Positions 25,666 to 34,561 of a DNA stretch of 45,666 nucleotides are shown in pieces (the stretch's first letter is position 1; every line of letters begins with the position of its first letter). The notes beneath the pieces were generated by a model, which had not been told where the DNA came from, made no database searches, and was given only the letters and a program-made list of their open reading frames with translations. Both the position numbers and the translations under genes were made by a program. This DNA is from Frankia canadensis (GTDB lineage: Bacteria > Actinomycetota > Actinomycetes > Frankiales > Frankiaceae): positions 1-45,666 of the forward strand of contig NZ_FZMO01000212.1 of NCBI RefSeq assembly GCF_900197875.1. The letters are read 5' to 3'.

Positions 25666-28545
25666 TCACAGCGCCGTGGCGCCGGCCGTCAACCGAACCA
25701 GTGCGTGCCGGCTGCGGGCTGCCCAGTGCGGGGCGCCCAACCGCGTGGCGACCGCGACCGCCCGCTGGAAGTGGTTCACCGCGCTGGACGGCCAGCCACA
25801 GAACGCCGCCAGCTGGCCGAGTGTGTGATCGACGGGGCCGACGGCGACATGCCCGTGCACGAGCTCGGGAAGGTGACCGGCGTAGCCGGTCAGGCTGTCG
25901 TAGCAGGCGGCGGCCACGTTGCGGACGCCGAGCAGGACCGCGTTCTCGGCCCGGAAGACCATCCACAACAGCCAGTAGTAGTCCCGTCGTACGGGGATCT
26001 GGGGGGTCCAGCAGGCACGGGCCTCGGCGAGGCGGCCGGCTCCGATCAACAGGCGCGTGTAGGGCTCGGCGATGGCCTGGCCCAGCTGGTCGTAGACCGG
26101 CCGGGCCTCGTCGGCGAGCGTGCTCATCCGGGCCGCCGACCCGGATCCGCCGCGCGCATGCTCGACGCAGAAGCGCACCAGCAGGTCGAAGGTGTGGGAG
26201 TTCGGGTCGCCGACGGCCCGCAGCGCGGCCGAGATCCGAGCGTAGGCATGGTCCGCCTCGTCGAACCTGCCCGCGATCAGCGCCCGCAGAGCCTCGTACA
26301 TCGCCAGGATGCCCAGGGCCAGCTCGAGCTGACCGCTCGTCGCATGCTCCACGGCTCGGTCGACGTGCCACTGCGCTCGTTCGAGTTCATGGCGGTCGAG
26401 GGCGGCCATGAACAGAATCTGGTGGCCCTGGGCCTGGTAGCCGGTCAGCCCCGCCGCGGTCGCGGTGGCGAGCTGCTCGCGGCCGACAGCCTCGAGGTCG
26501 GCACCCCCGTCCGGATCAAGGGTGGTCGCGATGTAACAGGCGTTCAGCGCGCGGCACAGCACCAGCGGGTCGTCCAGCCGGCGGGCGATGGCGGTGGCCT
26601 GTGAGCTGGCCAGCTGGGTACGGTCCGGATCGCTCGCGTCGACCTCGAACGCCAGGGTGGTCAGCAGGTGGCAGCGCAGGCGGTCGTCCTGCCCTGCTGG
26701 TCCGGCCAGCGCCCGCTCCAGGCCCGCGACCAGCGCCGCATCCACCTGCTGGTAGGCGTGCACCGTCCACAGCGCCGGGGCGTCGAAGGCCGCGTAGGCG
26801 CGTGCGATCTCACGCGGGTCGGCGGCTGCCCGCGCCGCCTCGACCGCGCGCAGCCGGGTGACCCTCGCCGCGATCACATTGCCGGCGTGCGCCTGCGCGG
26901 ACACCAGGGAGCGGAGCAGGTCGAGGTGAAGCGCCTGGTTGGTCGTCCCTGGGGCGCCACTGGTGAGCTCGAGGACGGACAGGGCACGCGCCAGCAGGGC
27001 AGAGGCTTCCTGATAGGCGGCCAGCGACGACGCGACCCGGGCGGCCCGCCCCGCGAGGATGGCCGCCGCGCGGGCGGTCGAGGGGGTGGCCGCGGCGAGA
27101 GCGTGATGTGCCAGCGTGGCAGTGTCGGCGCCAGCACGGTGAAGCACCTCGGCCGCCCGGCCGTGCAGGTGGACCCGCCGCGCCAGCGAGATCTCCTCGT
27201 AAAGCACGTCGCGGACCATCGCGTGGGTGAACCGGACCTGACCGGGGCCCGGCTCGTACACCAGGCCCGACCGGAGCGCGGCCTCCACGGCGTCGATCAC
27301 CGCTGGCACCGCGGTCGGTCCGAGCTCCGCCAGCACACCGACATCGGCATCCAGACCCAGGATCGCCACCGAGCTCAGCACCGTTCTGGTCCCGGGCATC
27401 AAGCTGGCCAGCCGAGCCCGAAGCACCTGGCGGACGCCGGCGGGGACCGTCCGGGTGGCCGCTTCGATGCCGTCGGCCCGGATGAGGCGGCCAAGCTCGG
27501 ACACGAACAGCGGGTTGCCGCCGGTGCGGACGGCGATCGACTCGGCGACGTCCCCGCCGACCTCGCTTCCACTGGTGCGTTCCAGCACGGTGGCCACGTC
27601 GGCGGGCGAGAGCCCGGGCAGCTCGACCAGGTCACTGCGGGAACCGGCCAGCGCCCCCTGCGTGGCCCGCAACTCGGCGGTGATCTCCGTCGCGCGGTAG
27701 ATCGCGAGGACGAGGACCGGACGTCCGATGAGCTCGGCGTGCAGGTAGCGCAGTAGCTGCAGCACCTCGCCGCGGTCCCGGTGGAGGTCGTCGAGGACGA
27801 CCAGCTGTGGGCACCGCTCGATGGATCGGGCCACCAGGTCGCCGACCGCGCGAGCCGCCCAGAACAGGGCCTCGGGCACGGCGTCCGGCCCCTGGGCGTG
27901 GTGACGCGTGAGCGCGGCGAGCGGACCGCCGTCGGACGCCGCCGCGGCGGTGCCGGCCCCATCCGCCGCGGACGCGGTCAGACCCAGCAGCGTGCCCGCC
28001 ACCTGCGCCCACGCCCATGCCGGCGGGGCCCCGTCGACCTCGGGGCAGCGCCCCCAGGCCACCTGCCATCCCCACTTCGCCAGGATCCGCGCGCCGGCCC
28101 GGGCGAACGTCGTCTTGCCGCCGCCGGCCTCGCCCGTCACCCACAGCACCCGCAGGCCGTTTGTGAGCGCGGCGGTCGCGGCCGCGGACAGGCTGGCCAG
28201 TTCCGGGTCCCGCCCGACGCATGCCGCCGTCTCGGGAGTGCCCTCGGCCGGGAGCTCGAACCCGCCGCGCTCACCGGCCCGGTGGTATGAGCCGGCGGCG
28301 GCGGGCTCCGTTGCCGGTTGCACCGAGCCCTGCGCCAGCAGGCCGACCAGCGTGCCGCCGGTCCGCAACGCCTGGTCACACTGGCGGGCGACACCTGGCG
28401 TGAGCGGCTTCTCGCCGTTCTCGATCTTACTGAGGTATCCCTTGCTGTAATGCGTCATCCGCGCCATCGCGGCGAGCGAGACCCCGCGCTCGGTGCGCAG
28501 CCGCCGCAGCTGGGCCCCGGCGTCCGCGTTCTGCTGCTGCGTCAT
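25666..28545 (-). CDS. XRE-family STAND regulator (HTH, AAA ATPase, TPR)
   Basis: The 959-aa protein has an XRE helix-turn-helix at about residues 10-65 (RRLRTERGVSLAAMARMTHYSKG...), an AAA_16/STAND NTPase with Walker A GEAGGGKTTFARAG, Walker B LVVLDDLHRD and a sensor-like region, and then ~500 residues of TPR-like helices. Such proteins act as ATP-dependent switch regulators that sense signals through the TPR arm. Start: the ATG at 28545 has GGAGG 12 nt upstream; the ATG at 28557 directly abuts that site. It is divergent from the secreted fascin-like gene at 28980. Its target is unknown; the convergent thrS gene is 50 bp away. Confidence 0.85.
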   Translation of the reverse strand: MTQQQNADAGAQLRRLRTERGVSLAAMARMTHYSKGYLSKIENGEKPLTPGVARQCDQALRTGGTLVGLLAQGSVQPATEPAAAGSYHRAGERGGFELPAEGTPETAACVGRDPELASLSAAATAALTNGLRVLWVTGEAGGGKTTFARAGARILAKWGWQVAWGRCPEVDGAPPAWAWAQVAGTLLGLTASAADGAGTAAAASDGGPLAALTRHHAQGPDAVPEALFWAARAVGDLVARSIERCPQLVVLDDLHRDRGEVLQLLRYLHAELIGRPVLVLAIYRATEITAELRATQGALAGSRSDLVELPGLSPADVATVLERTSGSEVGGDVAESIAVRTGGNPLFVSELGRLIRADGIEAATRTVPAGVRQVLRARLASLMPGTRTVLSSVAILGLDADVGVLAELGPTAVPAVIDAVEAALRSGLVYEPGPGQVRFTHAMVRDVLYEEISLARRVHLHGRAAEVLHRAGADTATLAHHALAAATPSTARAAAILAGRAARVASSLAAYQEASALLARALSVLELTSGAPGTTNQALHLDLLRSLVSAQAHAGNVIAARVTRLRAVEAARAAADPREIARAYAAFDAPALWTVHAYQQVDAALVAGLERALAGPAGQDDRLRCHLLTTLAFEVDASDPDRTQLASSQATAIARRLDDPLVLCRALNACYIATTLDPDGGADLEAVGREQLATATAAGLTGYQAQGHQILFMAALDRHELERAQWHVDRAVEHATSGQLELALGILAMYEALRALIAGRFDEADHAYARISAALRAVGDPNSHTFDLLVRFCVEHARGGSGSAARMSTLADEARPVYDQLGQAIAEPYTRLLIGAGRLAEARACWTPQIPVRRDYYWLLWMVFRAENAVLLGVRNVAAACYDSLTGYAGHLPELVHGHVAVGPVDHTLGQLAAFCGWPSSAVNHFQRAVAVATRLGAPHWAARSRHALVRLTAGATAL

Positions 28546-28979
28546 GGTGTCCGGCATCCTCCGCCGGGAGACGGTGCGCCGCGCCAGCCGGATCCGCCCA
28601 TGAACCGCGACGTCGCCCAGACGGTGTATGCGTCACCAGATGACCACTGATCAGGTATGTGTGACACCGATTCTGTCGAGTCATGTCCCGCCAGGGACTG
28701 GATGGTCGTAGAACGGCACTGTCGTGATGCGGACAGGGCGGCGGATCGGGACGGCCTGTCCGGCGACTCGGCCCGCTCGGGGGTTGCCCCTCCGGTGGGG
28801 TTTCCCGGGGCACCGGGCAACCGGGAAACCGTTGATCGACCAGACCGGCGTCGACAGGCTGAGTCACGGCGCTCCACTCGCGGCCGTACGCGGGCCCCGG
28901 ACTCGAACCACGCGCGCCGCTTGTTCGTGACCGCCCAGCGGTCAGGACATCGTCCTCTCCGAGGAAAGGAATTCGAGCT
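28546..28979. other. Divergent control region between STAND regulator and secreted protein
   Basis: About 430 bp, less GC-biased than the flanking housekeeping genes. It contains short inverted repeats such as GTCA-CCAGA-TGAC near 28630-28645 and a GGTATGTGTGACACC stretch near 28655, possible operator sites. No gene was found. A weak ribosome site (GAAAGG, ~28960) precedes the GTG at 28980. Confidence 0.4.
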
Positions 28980-29549
28980 GTGAGGTCAAGACGCTTCATG
29001 GCGGCACTGGGTGCCTTGTCGGTACTCGCCGCCCTCTTGTTGCTGAATCCGGCGAAGGCCGAGGCGGCGGTCTGCTCCCAGGCCACCATCGAGGCAACAT
29101 TCAGTACTGGAACCCTGTACGTCTCGACCGAGATCGGCGGGACGGGCGACCGCCAGAACCTTCTTCGCGCCCGCGCGGGCGCCGTCGGACCGTGGGAGAA
29201 GTTCAACATCTGCTTCTACGACGGCTACGAAACGATCGCGTCGGTCGCGAACAACAGGTATGTCTCGGCGGAGAAGAACCTGACCGGGGAGTACTATCGA
29301 TCGCTTCGCGCCCGGGCGACCGAGATCGGCCCCTGGGAGAAGTTCACCATCTCATGTCCTGGAACAGCTGCTCCCCGGGACTGCACGATATTCTCCCAGG
29401 CGACCCAGCGGTACGTCTCCGTCGAGAAGTCGGGCGTCTCCGGTCAGAACCAGGGGGTGCTGCGCGCGCGAGCGTCCTCGGTCGGCCCCTGGGAGATCGT
29501 GCGGATCTGGGGTGTGTCGGAGTCGTCGTCGAGACGGCTTGAACCATGA
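28980..29549 (+). CDS. Small secreted fascin-like beta-trefoil protein
   Basis: The 189-aa protein has a Sec signal peptide (MRSRRFMAALGALSVLAALL, cleavage near AKAEA-AV). The mature part contains three repeats, each closing with an RARAxxxGPWExF-like motif (RARAGAVGPWEKF, RARATEIGPWEKF, RARASSVGPWEIV). GPWE in this context is typical of fascin-like/beta-trefoil domains that bind carbohydrate or protein surfaces. Three repeats make one complete trefoil; four cysteines may form disulfides. No enzyme motif. Codon use is less GC-rich than the neighbours, which suggests recent acquisition. It is divergent from the STAND regulator and closed by a long hairpin. Confidence 0.8.
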   Translation: MRSRRFMAALGALSVLAALLLLNPAKAEAAVCSQATIEATFSTGTLYVSTEIGGTGDRQNLLRARAGAVGPWEKFNICFYDGYETIASVANNRYVSAEKNLTGEYYRSLRARATEIGPWEKFTISCPGTAAPRDCTIFSQATQRYVSVEKSGVSGQNQGVLRARASSVGPWEIVRIWGVSESSSRRLEP

Positions 29550-29577
29550 GCTGATGGAGATCGCGGGCTGCGCTCGT

Positions 29578-29633
29578 CGAGAGGCCCGGGAACGGGCCGG
29601 GATCGTCCCGGCGTCGCGTTTCCGGGCCTCTCG
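29578..29633 (+). terminator. Long hairpin downstream of fascin-like gene
   Basis: Arms of 17 bp (29578-29594 with 29617-29633) pair with one mismatch and enclose a second GC-rich inverted repeat. It stands 28 bp after the fascin-like stop codon and is followed by GTCGTTC, not a true T-run. Confidence 0.6.
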
Positions 29634-29898
29634 GTCGTTCGGTCATCCCTGCGCCTCCACGCCTCCACCCGCGGTCGGTGGCCACCCGGCCTCACCGGGC
29701 GGGCATGAGGTCGTCGCGGGCACGTCGTGGACGTTCGCCTGAGGACCTCCGCCTCCCTGGTCGCGGGTGGGCTGTCGGTGGGCCGCCGGCGGCGACATCG
29801 GGCCACGTTGGTGGGGTGGGGTCGCTATGGTCGGGTGAGGGGTACCACGTGGGCGGGCGGCCCGTATGGTCGAGTCCTCACCTCAGCGTGGAGGCGTC
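29634..29898. other. Upstream region of glnA2
   Basis: About 265 bp with no gene. Two similar CTATGGTCG/GTATGGTCG stretches (near 29825 and 29862) could be -10 regions. A ribosome site, GGAGG, stands at ~29890. No GlnR-like array was seen here. Confidence 0.35.
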
Positions 29899-31257
29899 AT
29901 GGACAAACAGCAGGAGTTCGTACTGCGGACTCTGGAGGAACGGGACATCCGCTTCGTGCGGCTGTGGTTCACCGACGTGCTCGGCTACCTCAAGTCCGTG
30001 GAGATCGCGCCCGCGGAGCTGGAGGGGGCGCTCGCCGAGGGCATCGGGTTCGACGGGTCGGCGATCGAGGGGTTCGCCCGGGTACACGAGGCGGACATGC
30101 TCGCCCGGCCCGATCCGTCCACGTTCCAGGTGCTGCCGTGGCGCGGGGAGCATCCGCTGACCGCGCGGATGTTCTGCGATCTGGTCATGCCGGACGGGGC
30201 GCCCGCGGCGGCCGACTCGCGCTGGGTGCTGCGCCGGGCGCTGGCCCGGGCCGCGGACGCCGGCTTCACCTTCTACACCCATCCCGAGATCGAGTTCTTC
30301 CTGCTGAAGGAGCCGCCGAAGCGCGGCGGCCCGGTGCCGCCGCCGGTCGACGAGTCGGGCTATTTCGACCTCACACCGAACGACATCAGCCACGACTTCC
30401 GCCAGCAGGCCATCAGCATGCTGGAGCGGCTCGGCATCTCGGTGGAGTTCAGCCACCACGAGGTCGCGCCCGGCCAGCAGGAGATCGACCTGCGGTACGC
30501 GGACGCCCTCACCATCGCGGACAACATCATGACGTTCCGCCAGGTGGTGAAGGAGGTGGCGCTGCGGCAGGGGATCTACGCGACCTTCATGCCGAAACCG
30601 TTCGGGGACCAGGCCGGTTCCGGCATGCACACGCACCTGAGCCTGTTCGAGGGCGACCGCAACGCCTTCCACGACCCGACCGACGAATACCAGCTCTCGA
30701 AGGTCGCGAAGGCGTTCATCGCCGGACTGCTCGTGCATGCCGCCGAGATCACCGCCGTCACCAACCAGTGGGTGAACTCGTACAAGCGCCTCATCGGCGA
30801 CCAGCGGCTCGGTGAACTGCTGGAGGCTCCGGCGTTCGTGTGCTGGGGGCACAACAACCGCTCGGCGCTGGTCCGAGTTCCCCTCTACAAGCTGCACAAG
30901 TCCCAGGCCACCCGGGTCGAGTTCCGGCTGCCGGACAGCGCGTGCAACCCGTACCTCACCTTCGCGCTGGTGCTCGCCGCGGGCCTGCGCGGCGTCCAGC
31001 ACGGTTACGAGCTGCCGCCGCCGTCGACCGACGACGTGTGGACGCTCACCGACGAGCAGCGCCGCGAGCGCGGCATCACCGCCCTGCCGGGCTCGCTGGC
31101 CGACGCGATCACCGTGATGGAGCGCTCGACGCTGGTCCGCGAGACCCTCGGTGACGAGCTGTTCGAGTTCTTCCTGCGCAACAAGCGGGCCGAGTGGCAG
31201 GACTACCGGCGGCAGGTCACCCCGTTCGAGGTCGACCGGTACCTGCCGGTGTTGTGA
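29899..31257 (+). CDS. glnA2: Glutamine synthetase type I, GlnA2-like
   Basis: The 452-aa enzyme has GS motifs FDGSAIEGFARVHEADM (beta-grasp), EIEFFLL (metal Glu), KPFGDQAGSGMHTH, NNRSALVRVP and the NPYLTFA region. It lacks the adenylylation tyrosine: the loop of GlnA1 with NLYDLPP-like sequence reads STDDVWTLTDEQ here. It is therefore unlikely to be regulated by GlnE, although glnE follows 10 bp downstream in the same direction. In mycobacteria GlnA2 sits beside glnE and is dispensable. Start ATG 29899 has GGAGG at good spacing. Confidence 0.9.
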   Translation: MDKQQEFVLRTLEERDIRFVRLWFTDVLGYLKSVEIAPAELEGALAEGIGFDGSAIEGFARVHEADMLARPDPSTFQVLPWRGEHPLTARMFCDLVMPDGAPAAADSRWVLRRALARAADAGFTFYTHPEIEFFLLKEPPKRGGPVPPPVDESGYFDLTPNDISHDFRQQAISMLERLGISVEFSHHEVAPGQQEIDLRYADALTIADNIMTFRQVVKEVALRQGIYATFMPKPFGDQAGSGMHTHLSLFEGDRNAFHDPTDEYQLSKVAKAFIAGLLVHAAEITAVTNQWVNSYKRLIGDQRLGELLEAPAFVCWGHNNRSALVRVPLYKLHKSQATRVEFRLPDSACNPYLTFALVLAAGLRGVQHGYELPPPSTDDVWTLTDEQRRERGITALPGSLADAITVMERSTLVRETLGDELFEFFLRNKRAEWQDYRRQVTPFEVDRYLPVL

Positions 31258-31267
31258 GCGTGCCGCG

Positions 31268-34200
31268 ATGCGCGCTGTCGACCTCTGGAGCGTGATGGAC
31301 GGCGGTCCGCGCGCCGAGCCGCCGGTGGACCATCCGCGCGGCAGCTCGGTGTCCGCGCAGCTCGCCCGGCTGGGCTTCACCGAGGTCGACCGAGCGGCGG
31401 CGGCGCTGGGCAGGATCGGGCTGGCGAGCGCGGGACGCGTCACAGATCATCCCGTGCTCGCCGAGCTGGCCGCGGCGGCCGACCCTGACCTGGCCCTGGC
31501 CGCGCTGGAACGCCTGGTCGACGCCCTCGGCCCGGCCGAGGGTCCGCGACTACTCGACGTGCTGGTCGCTCAGCACGGTCTGCGGCGCCGGCTGTGCGCG
31601 GTGCTCGGCGCCAGCCGGGCGCTCGGGGATCACCTGGCCCGTCATCCGGCGGACTGGGCGGTGCTGGCCCCGGACACGCTGGCCACCACCCGGCTGGACG
31701 CGGGCGACGCGCGGGCGACGTTGCTGCGGGCGGTCGGCGCCGATCCGGCCGGTCCCGCGCCCCGGGCCGTCGACGACAGCCCGGCCACCCTCGACCTGCT
31801 GCGGGTCGCCTACCGACGTGAGCTGCTCGTCGTCGCCGCCCGTGACCTGACCGGCGCGGTGGCTCTCGACGACGCCACCGCCGAGCTCGCCGACCTGGCC
31901 GGTGCCGCGCTCGACGCGGCGCTCGCCATCGCCCGCGCCGGCGTCATCCCCGCTGGCATCACCCCTGCCGGCACCGATCCGGCGCTGCCGCCGGTGCGCC
32001 TCGCCGTCATCGGGATGGGCAAGTGCGGCGGGCGGGAACTCAACTACGTCAGCGACGTGGACGTGCTGTTCGTCGTCGAGCCTGCCGTCGTCGAGCCTGC
32101 CGTCGCGGAACCGGCTGTCGCCGGGTCGGGCGGAGTGACGGATTCCCCGACGGCGGGCGGTCCCGCGGGACCGGAGCGGGCGCTGTGGGTGGGGACGCGG
32201 CTGGCCGAGGGGCTGATGCGGGCCGCCGGGCTCGTCACGTCCGCCGGCGCGCTGTTCCAGGTCGACCCCAACCTGCGCCCGGAGGGACGCGACGGCGCCC
32301 TGGTGCGCACGCTCGACAGCCACCGCGTCTACTACCGCCGCTGGGCGCGGACCTGGGAGTTCCAGGCGCTGCTCAAGGCCCGGCCGATCGCCGGCGACCT
32401 CGCGCTGGGGGCCGAGTTCTGCGCGATGGTCGCTCCGCTGGTGTGGACGGCGTCCTCCCGCCCGGGGTTCGTGGCCGACGTCCGGGCGATGCGCCAGCGG
32501 GTCGAGTCGACGCTGTCGCGGACCGAGGCGGAGCGCAATCTCAAGCTCGGGCCGGGCGGGCTGCGCGACGTCGAGTTCGCGGTGCAGCTGCTGCAGCTCG
32601 TCCACGGCCGGGCCGATCCGAAGCTGCGGGAGAACTCCACCCTCGCCGCGCTCGACGGCCTCGCCCGCGGTGGTTATGTCGGCCGGCGCGACGCCGCCGG
32701 GCTCGCGGAGGCGTACCGCTTCCTGCGGGGCGCCGAGCACCGGCTCCAGCTGCTCCAGCTGCGCCGGGTGCACACCCTGCCGCGCGAACCGGCGGAGCTG
32801 CGCTGGCTCGCCCGGTCGATGGGGATGCGCACCGCCGGCGAGTTCGAGGATGCCCGCGCCCGGATCGCGCGGACCGTCCGGTCGCTGCACGAGCGGCTGT
32901 TCTACCAGCCGCTGCTGGAGGCGGTCGCCCGGCTGTCGACCGAGGAGATCCGGCTGTCGCAGGCCGAGGCGGCGCACTGGCTCGCCGCGCTCGGCTTCGC
33001 CGAGCCGGACCGGTCGTTGCGGCACATCCAGGCGCTGACCAGCGGGGTGAGTCGCACCGCGGCGATCCAGCGGCATCTGCTGCCCACGCTGCTGCCGATG
33101 TTCGCCGACGCCCCCGACCCCGACGCCGGCCTGCTGGCCTACCGGCAGGTCAGCGAGGCACTCGGCCGGGTGCCCTGGTATCTGCGGCTGCTGCGGGACT
33201 CCGCCGGCGCCGCCGACCGGCTCGCCCGGGTGCTCGCGACCAGCCCGTACGTGGCGGACCTGATGACGCGGGCGCCCGAGTCGGTGCGGCTGCTGCGCAC
33301 CGAGGCCGATCTCGTCCCGGTGCCGCGCGAGTCGCTGTCCCGTACCCTGCTGGCGATCGCGCACCGCAACCCGGACTGGGAGGACGCGGTCGGCCGGGCG
33401 CGGGCGGTGCGCCGTGAGGAGCTGGTCCGGGTCGCCTGCGCCGACCTGCTCGGACTGCTCGACGTCGCCGCCGTCGGGCGGGCGCTCGCCGACGCCGCCG
33501 ACGCCACCGTCGCCGCGACCCTGCTCGTCGCCCAGCGCCGGGTCGCCGGCGGGGATGACCCGGACGCGCTGCCGGCACGCATCTCGGTGATCGCGATGGG
33601 TCGCCTCGGCGGTGCGGAGATCTCCTACGGCAGCGATGCCGACGTGCTGTTCGTGCACGAGGCGCGGCCGGGCCACGGCGCGCAGGAGGCGCAGCGCTCG
33701 GCGAGCGAGGTGGTCGGGGAGCTGCACCGGCTGCTCGCGCTGCCGGGCCCGGATCCGGCGCTGCGGTTGGACGCGACGCTGCGGCCGGAGGGGCGCAGCG
33801 GTCCGGTGTCGCGCACCCTCGACGCCTACGCCGCCTACTACGGGCGATGGTCGAAGGACTGGGAGTCGCAGGCGCTGCTGCGGGCCCGGCCGCTGGCCGG
33901 CGATCCCGACCTCGCCTACCGGTTCTGCCGGCTCGCCGACACGGTGCGTTACCCCTACGCACTGCCGGCGGCAGCCCTCGACGAGATCGTGCGACTGCGC
34001 GGAAGGATGCGGGTCGAGCGAGTGCCCCGCGGGATCAGCCCGGAACGCCATCTCAAGTTCGGCCGGGGCGGGCTGACCGACGTGGAGTGGGCGGTGCAGA
34101 TCCTGCAGCTGCGCCATGCCCGGCAGCTTCCGTCGCTGCGCACCACCTCGACGCTGGACGGCCTGCGGGCGGCGGTCGTCGCCGGTCTGCTGGGTGAGGG

Positions 34201-34450
34201 GGAGGCCGGGGACCTGCAGGCGGCGTGGCTGTCGTCGTCGCGGATCCGCAATGCCGGCGCGCTGGCCGGGCGCCGGCAAGCCGACGTCATACCGGCGGCG
34301 CCGGCGGAGATCGAGGCGACGGCGCGCGCGGCGGGCTGGCCGGCGGGTCAGGCGGACGAGCTGTTCGCCGAGCACCGGCGGCTGGCGCGGCGCGCCCAGA
34401 CGGTCGTCGAGGACGTGTTCACCCGGGAGCGGACGTCCTGCTTCGGCTGA
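31268..34450 (+). CDS. glnE: Bifunctional glutamine synthetase adenylyltransferase/deadenylase
   Basis: The ~1060-aa protein has two nucleotidyltransferase domains, each with an intact G-G-x-E-x-x-Y-x-S-D-x-D motif: GGRELNYVSDVDVLFV in the N-terminal domain and GGAEISYGSDADVLFV in the C-terminal domain, joined by helical linkers with RARPIAGD/RARPLAGD repeats. It controls GS activity by adenylylating a tyrosine, and removes AMP again. Insertion of VEPA-type repeats follows the first active site. The start is uncertain: ATG 31268 is used; ATG 31295 has GGAG 4 nt upstream. It follows glnA2 by 10 bp and converges on glnII. Confidence 0.94.
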   Translation: MRAVDLWSVMDGGPRAEPPVDHPRGSSVSAQLARLGFTEVDRAAAALGRIGLASAGRVTDHPVLAELAAAADPDLALAALERLVDALGPAEGPRLLDVLVAQHGLRRRLCAVLGASRALGDHLARHPADWAVLAPDTLATTRLDAGDARATLLRAVGADPAGPAPRAVDDSPATLDLLRVAYRRELLVVAARDLTGAVALDDATAELADLAGAALDAALAIARAGVIPAGITPAGTDPALPPVRLAVIGMGKCGGRELNYVSDVDVLFVVEPAVVEPAVAEPAVAGSGGVTDSPTAGGPAGPERALWVGTRLAEGLMRAAGLVTSAGALFQVDPNLRPEGRDGALVRTLDSHRVYYRRWARTWEFQALLKARPIAGDLALGAEFCAMVAPLVWTASSRPGFVADVRAMRQRVESTLSRTEAERNLKLGPGGLRDVEFAVQLLQLVHGRADPKLRENSTLAALDGLARGGYVGRRDAAGLAEAYRFLRGAEHRLQLLQLRRVHTLPREPAELRWLARSMGMRTAGEFEDARARIARTVRSLHERLFYQPLLEAVARLSTEEIRLSQAEAAHWLAALGFAEPDRSLRHIQALTSGVSRTAAIQRHLLPTLLPMFADAPDPDAGLLAYRQVSEALGRVPWYLRLLRDSAGAADRLARVLATSPYVADLMTRAPESVRLLRTEADLVPVPRESLSRTLLAIAHRNPDWEDAVGRARAVRREELVRVACADLLGLLDVAAVGRALADAADATVAATLLVAQRRVAGGDDPDALPARISVIAMGRLGGAEISYGSDADVLFVHEARPGHGAQEAQRSASEVVGELHRLLALPGPDPALRLDATLRPEGRSGPVSRTLDAYAAYYGRWSKDWESQALLRARPLAGDPDLAYRFCRLADTVRYPYALPAAALDEIVRLRGRMRVERVPRGISPERHLKFGRGGLTDVEWAVQILQLRHARQLPSLRTTSTLDGLRAAVVAGLLGEGEAGDLQAAWLSSSRIRNAGALAGRRQADVIPAAPAEIEATARAAGWPAGQADELFAEHRRLARRAQTVVEDVFTRERTSCFG
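32072..32116 (+). repeat. 15-bp tandem repeat within glnE
   Basis: Two exact copies of GTCGTCGAGCCTGCC (32072-32086, 32087-32101) and a diverged third (32102-32116) encode VVEPA units just after the first catalytic SDxD motif. The unit is a multiple of three and keeps the frame. It forms a surface loop insertion. Confidence 0.85.
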
Positions 34451-34472
34451 CGGACGTCGGCGGACAGGCCGC

Positions 34473-34515
34473 GGGCCGGCGCTCACCGAGATCGCGCCTC
34501 GGCGAGCGCTGGCCC
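34473..34515. terminator. Hairpin between convergent glnE and glnII
   Basis: Arms of 18 bp (34473-34490 with 34498-34515) pair at 16 of 18 positions around a 7-nt loop. It stands in the 111-bp gap between the two convergent stops, so it may end both transcripts. Confidence 0.65.
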
Positions 34516-34561
34516 AGGACTGTCACCTCACGTCGCGGCGTACGCTCCGTTACGGCGTCGC

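Noticed and set aside
31550-34486. 978-codon minus-strand frame across glnE
   Set aside because: Antisense to glnE, whose motifs are intact; composition is an artefact of codon bias.
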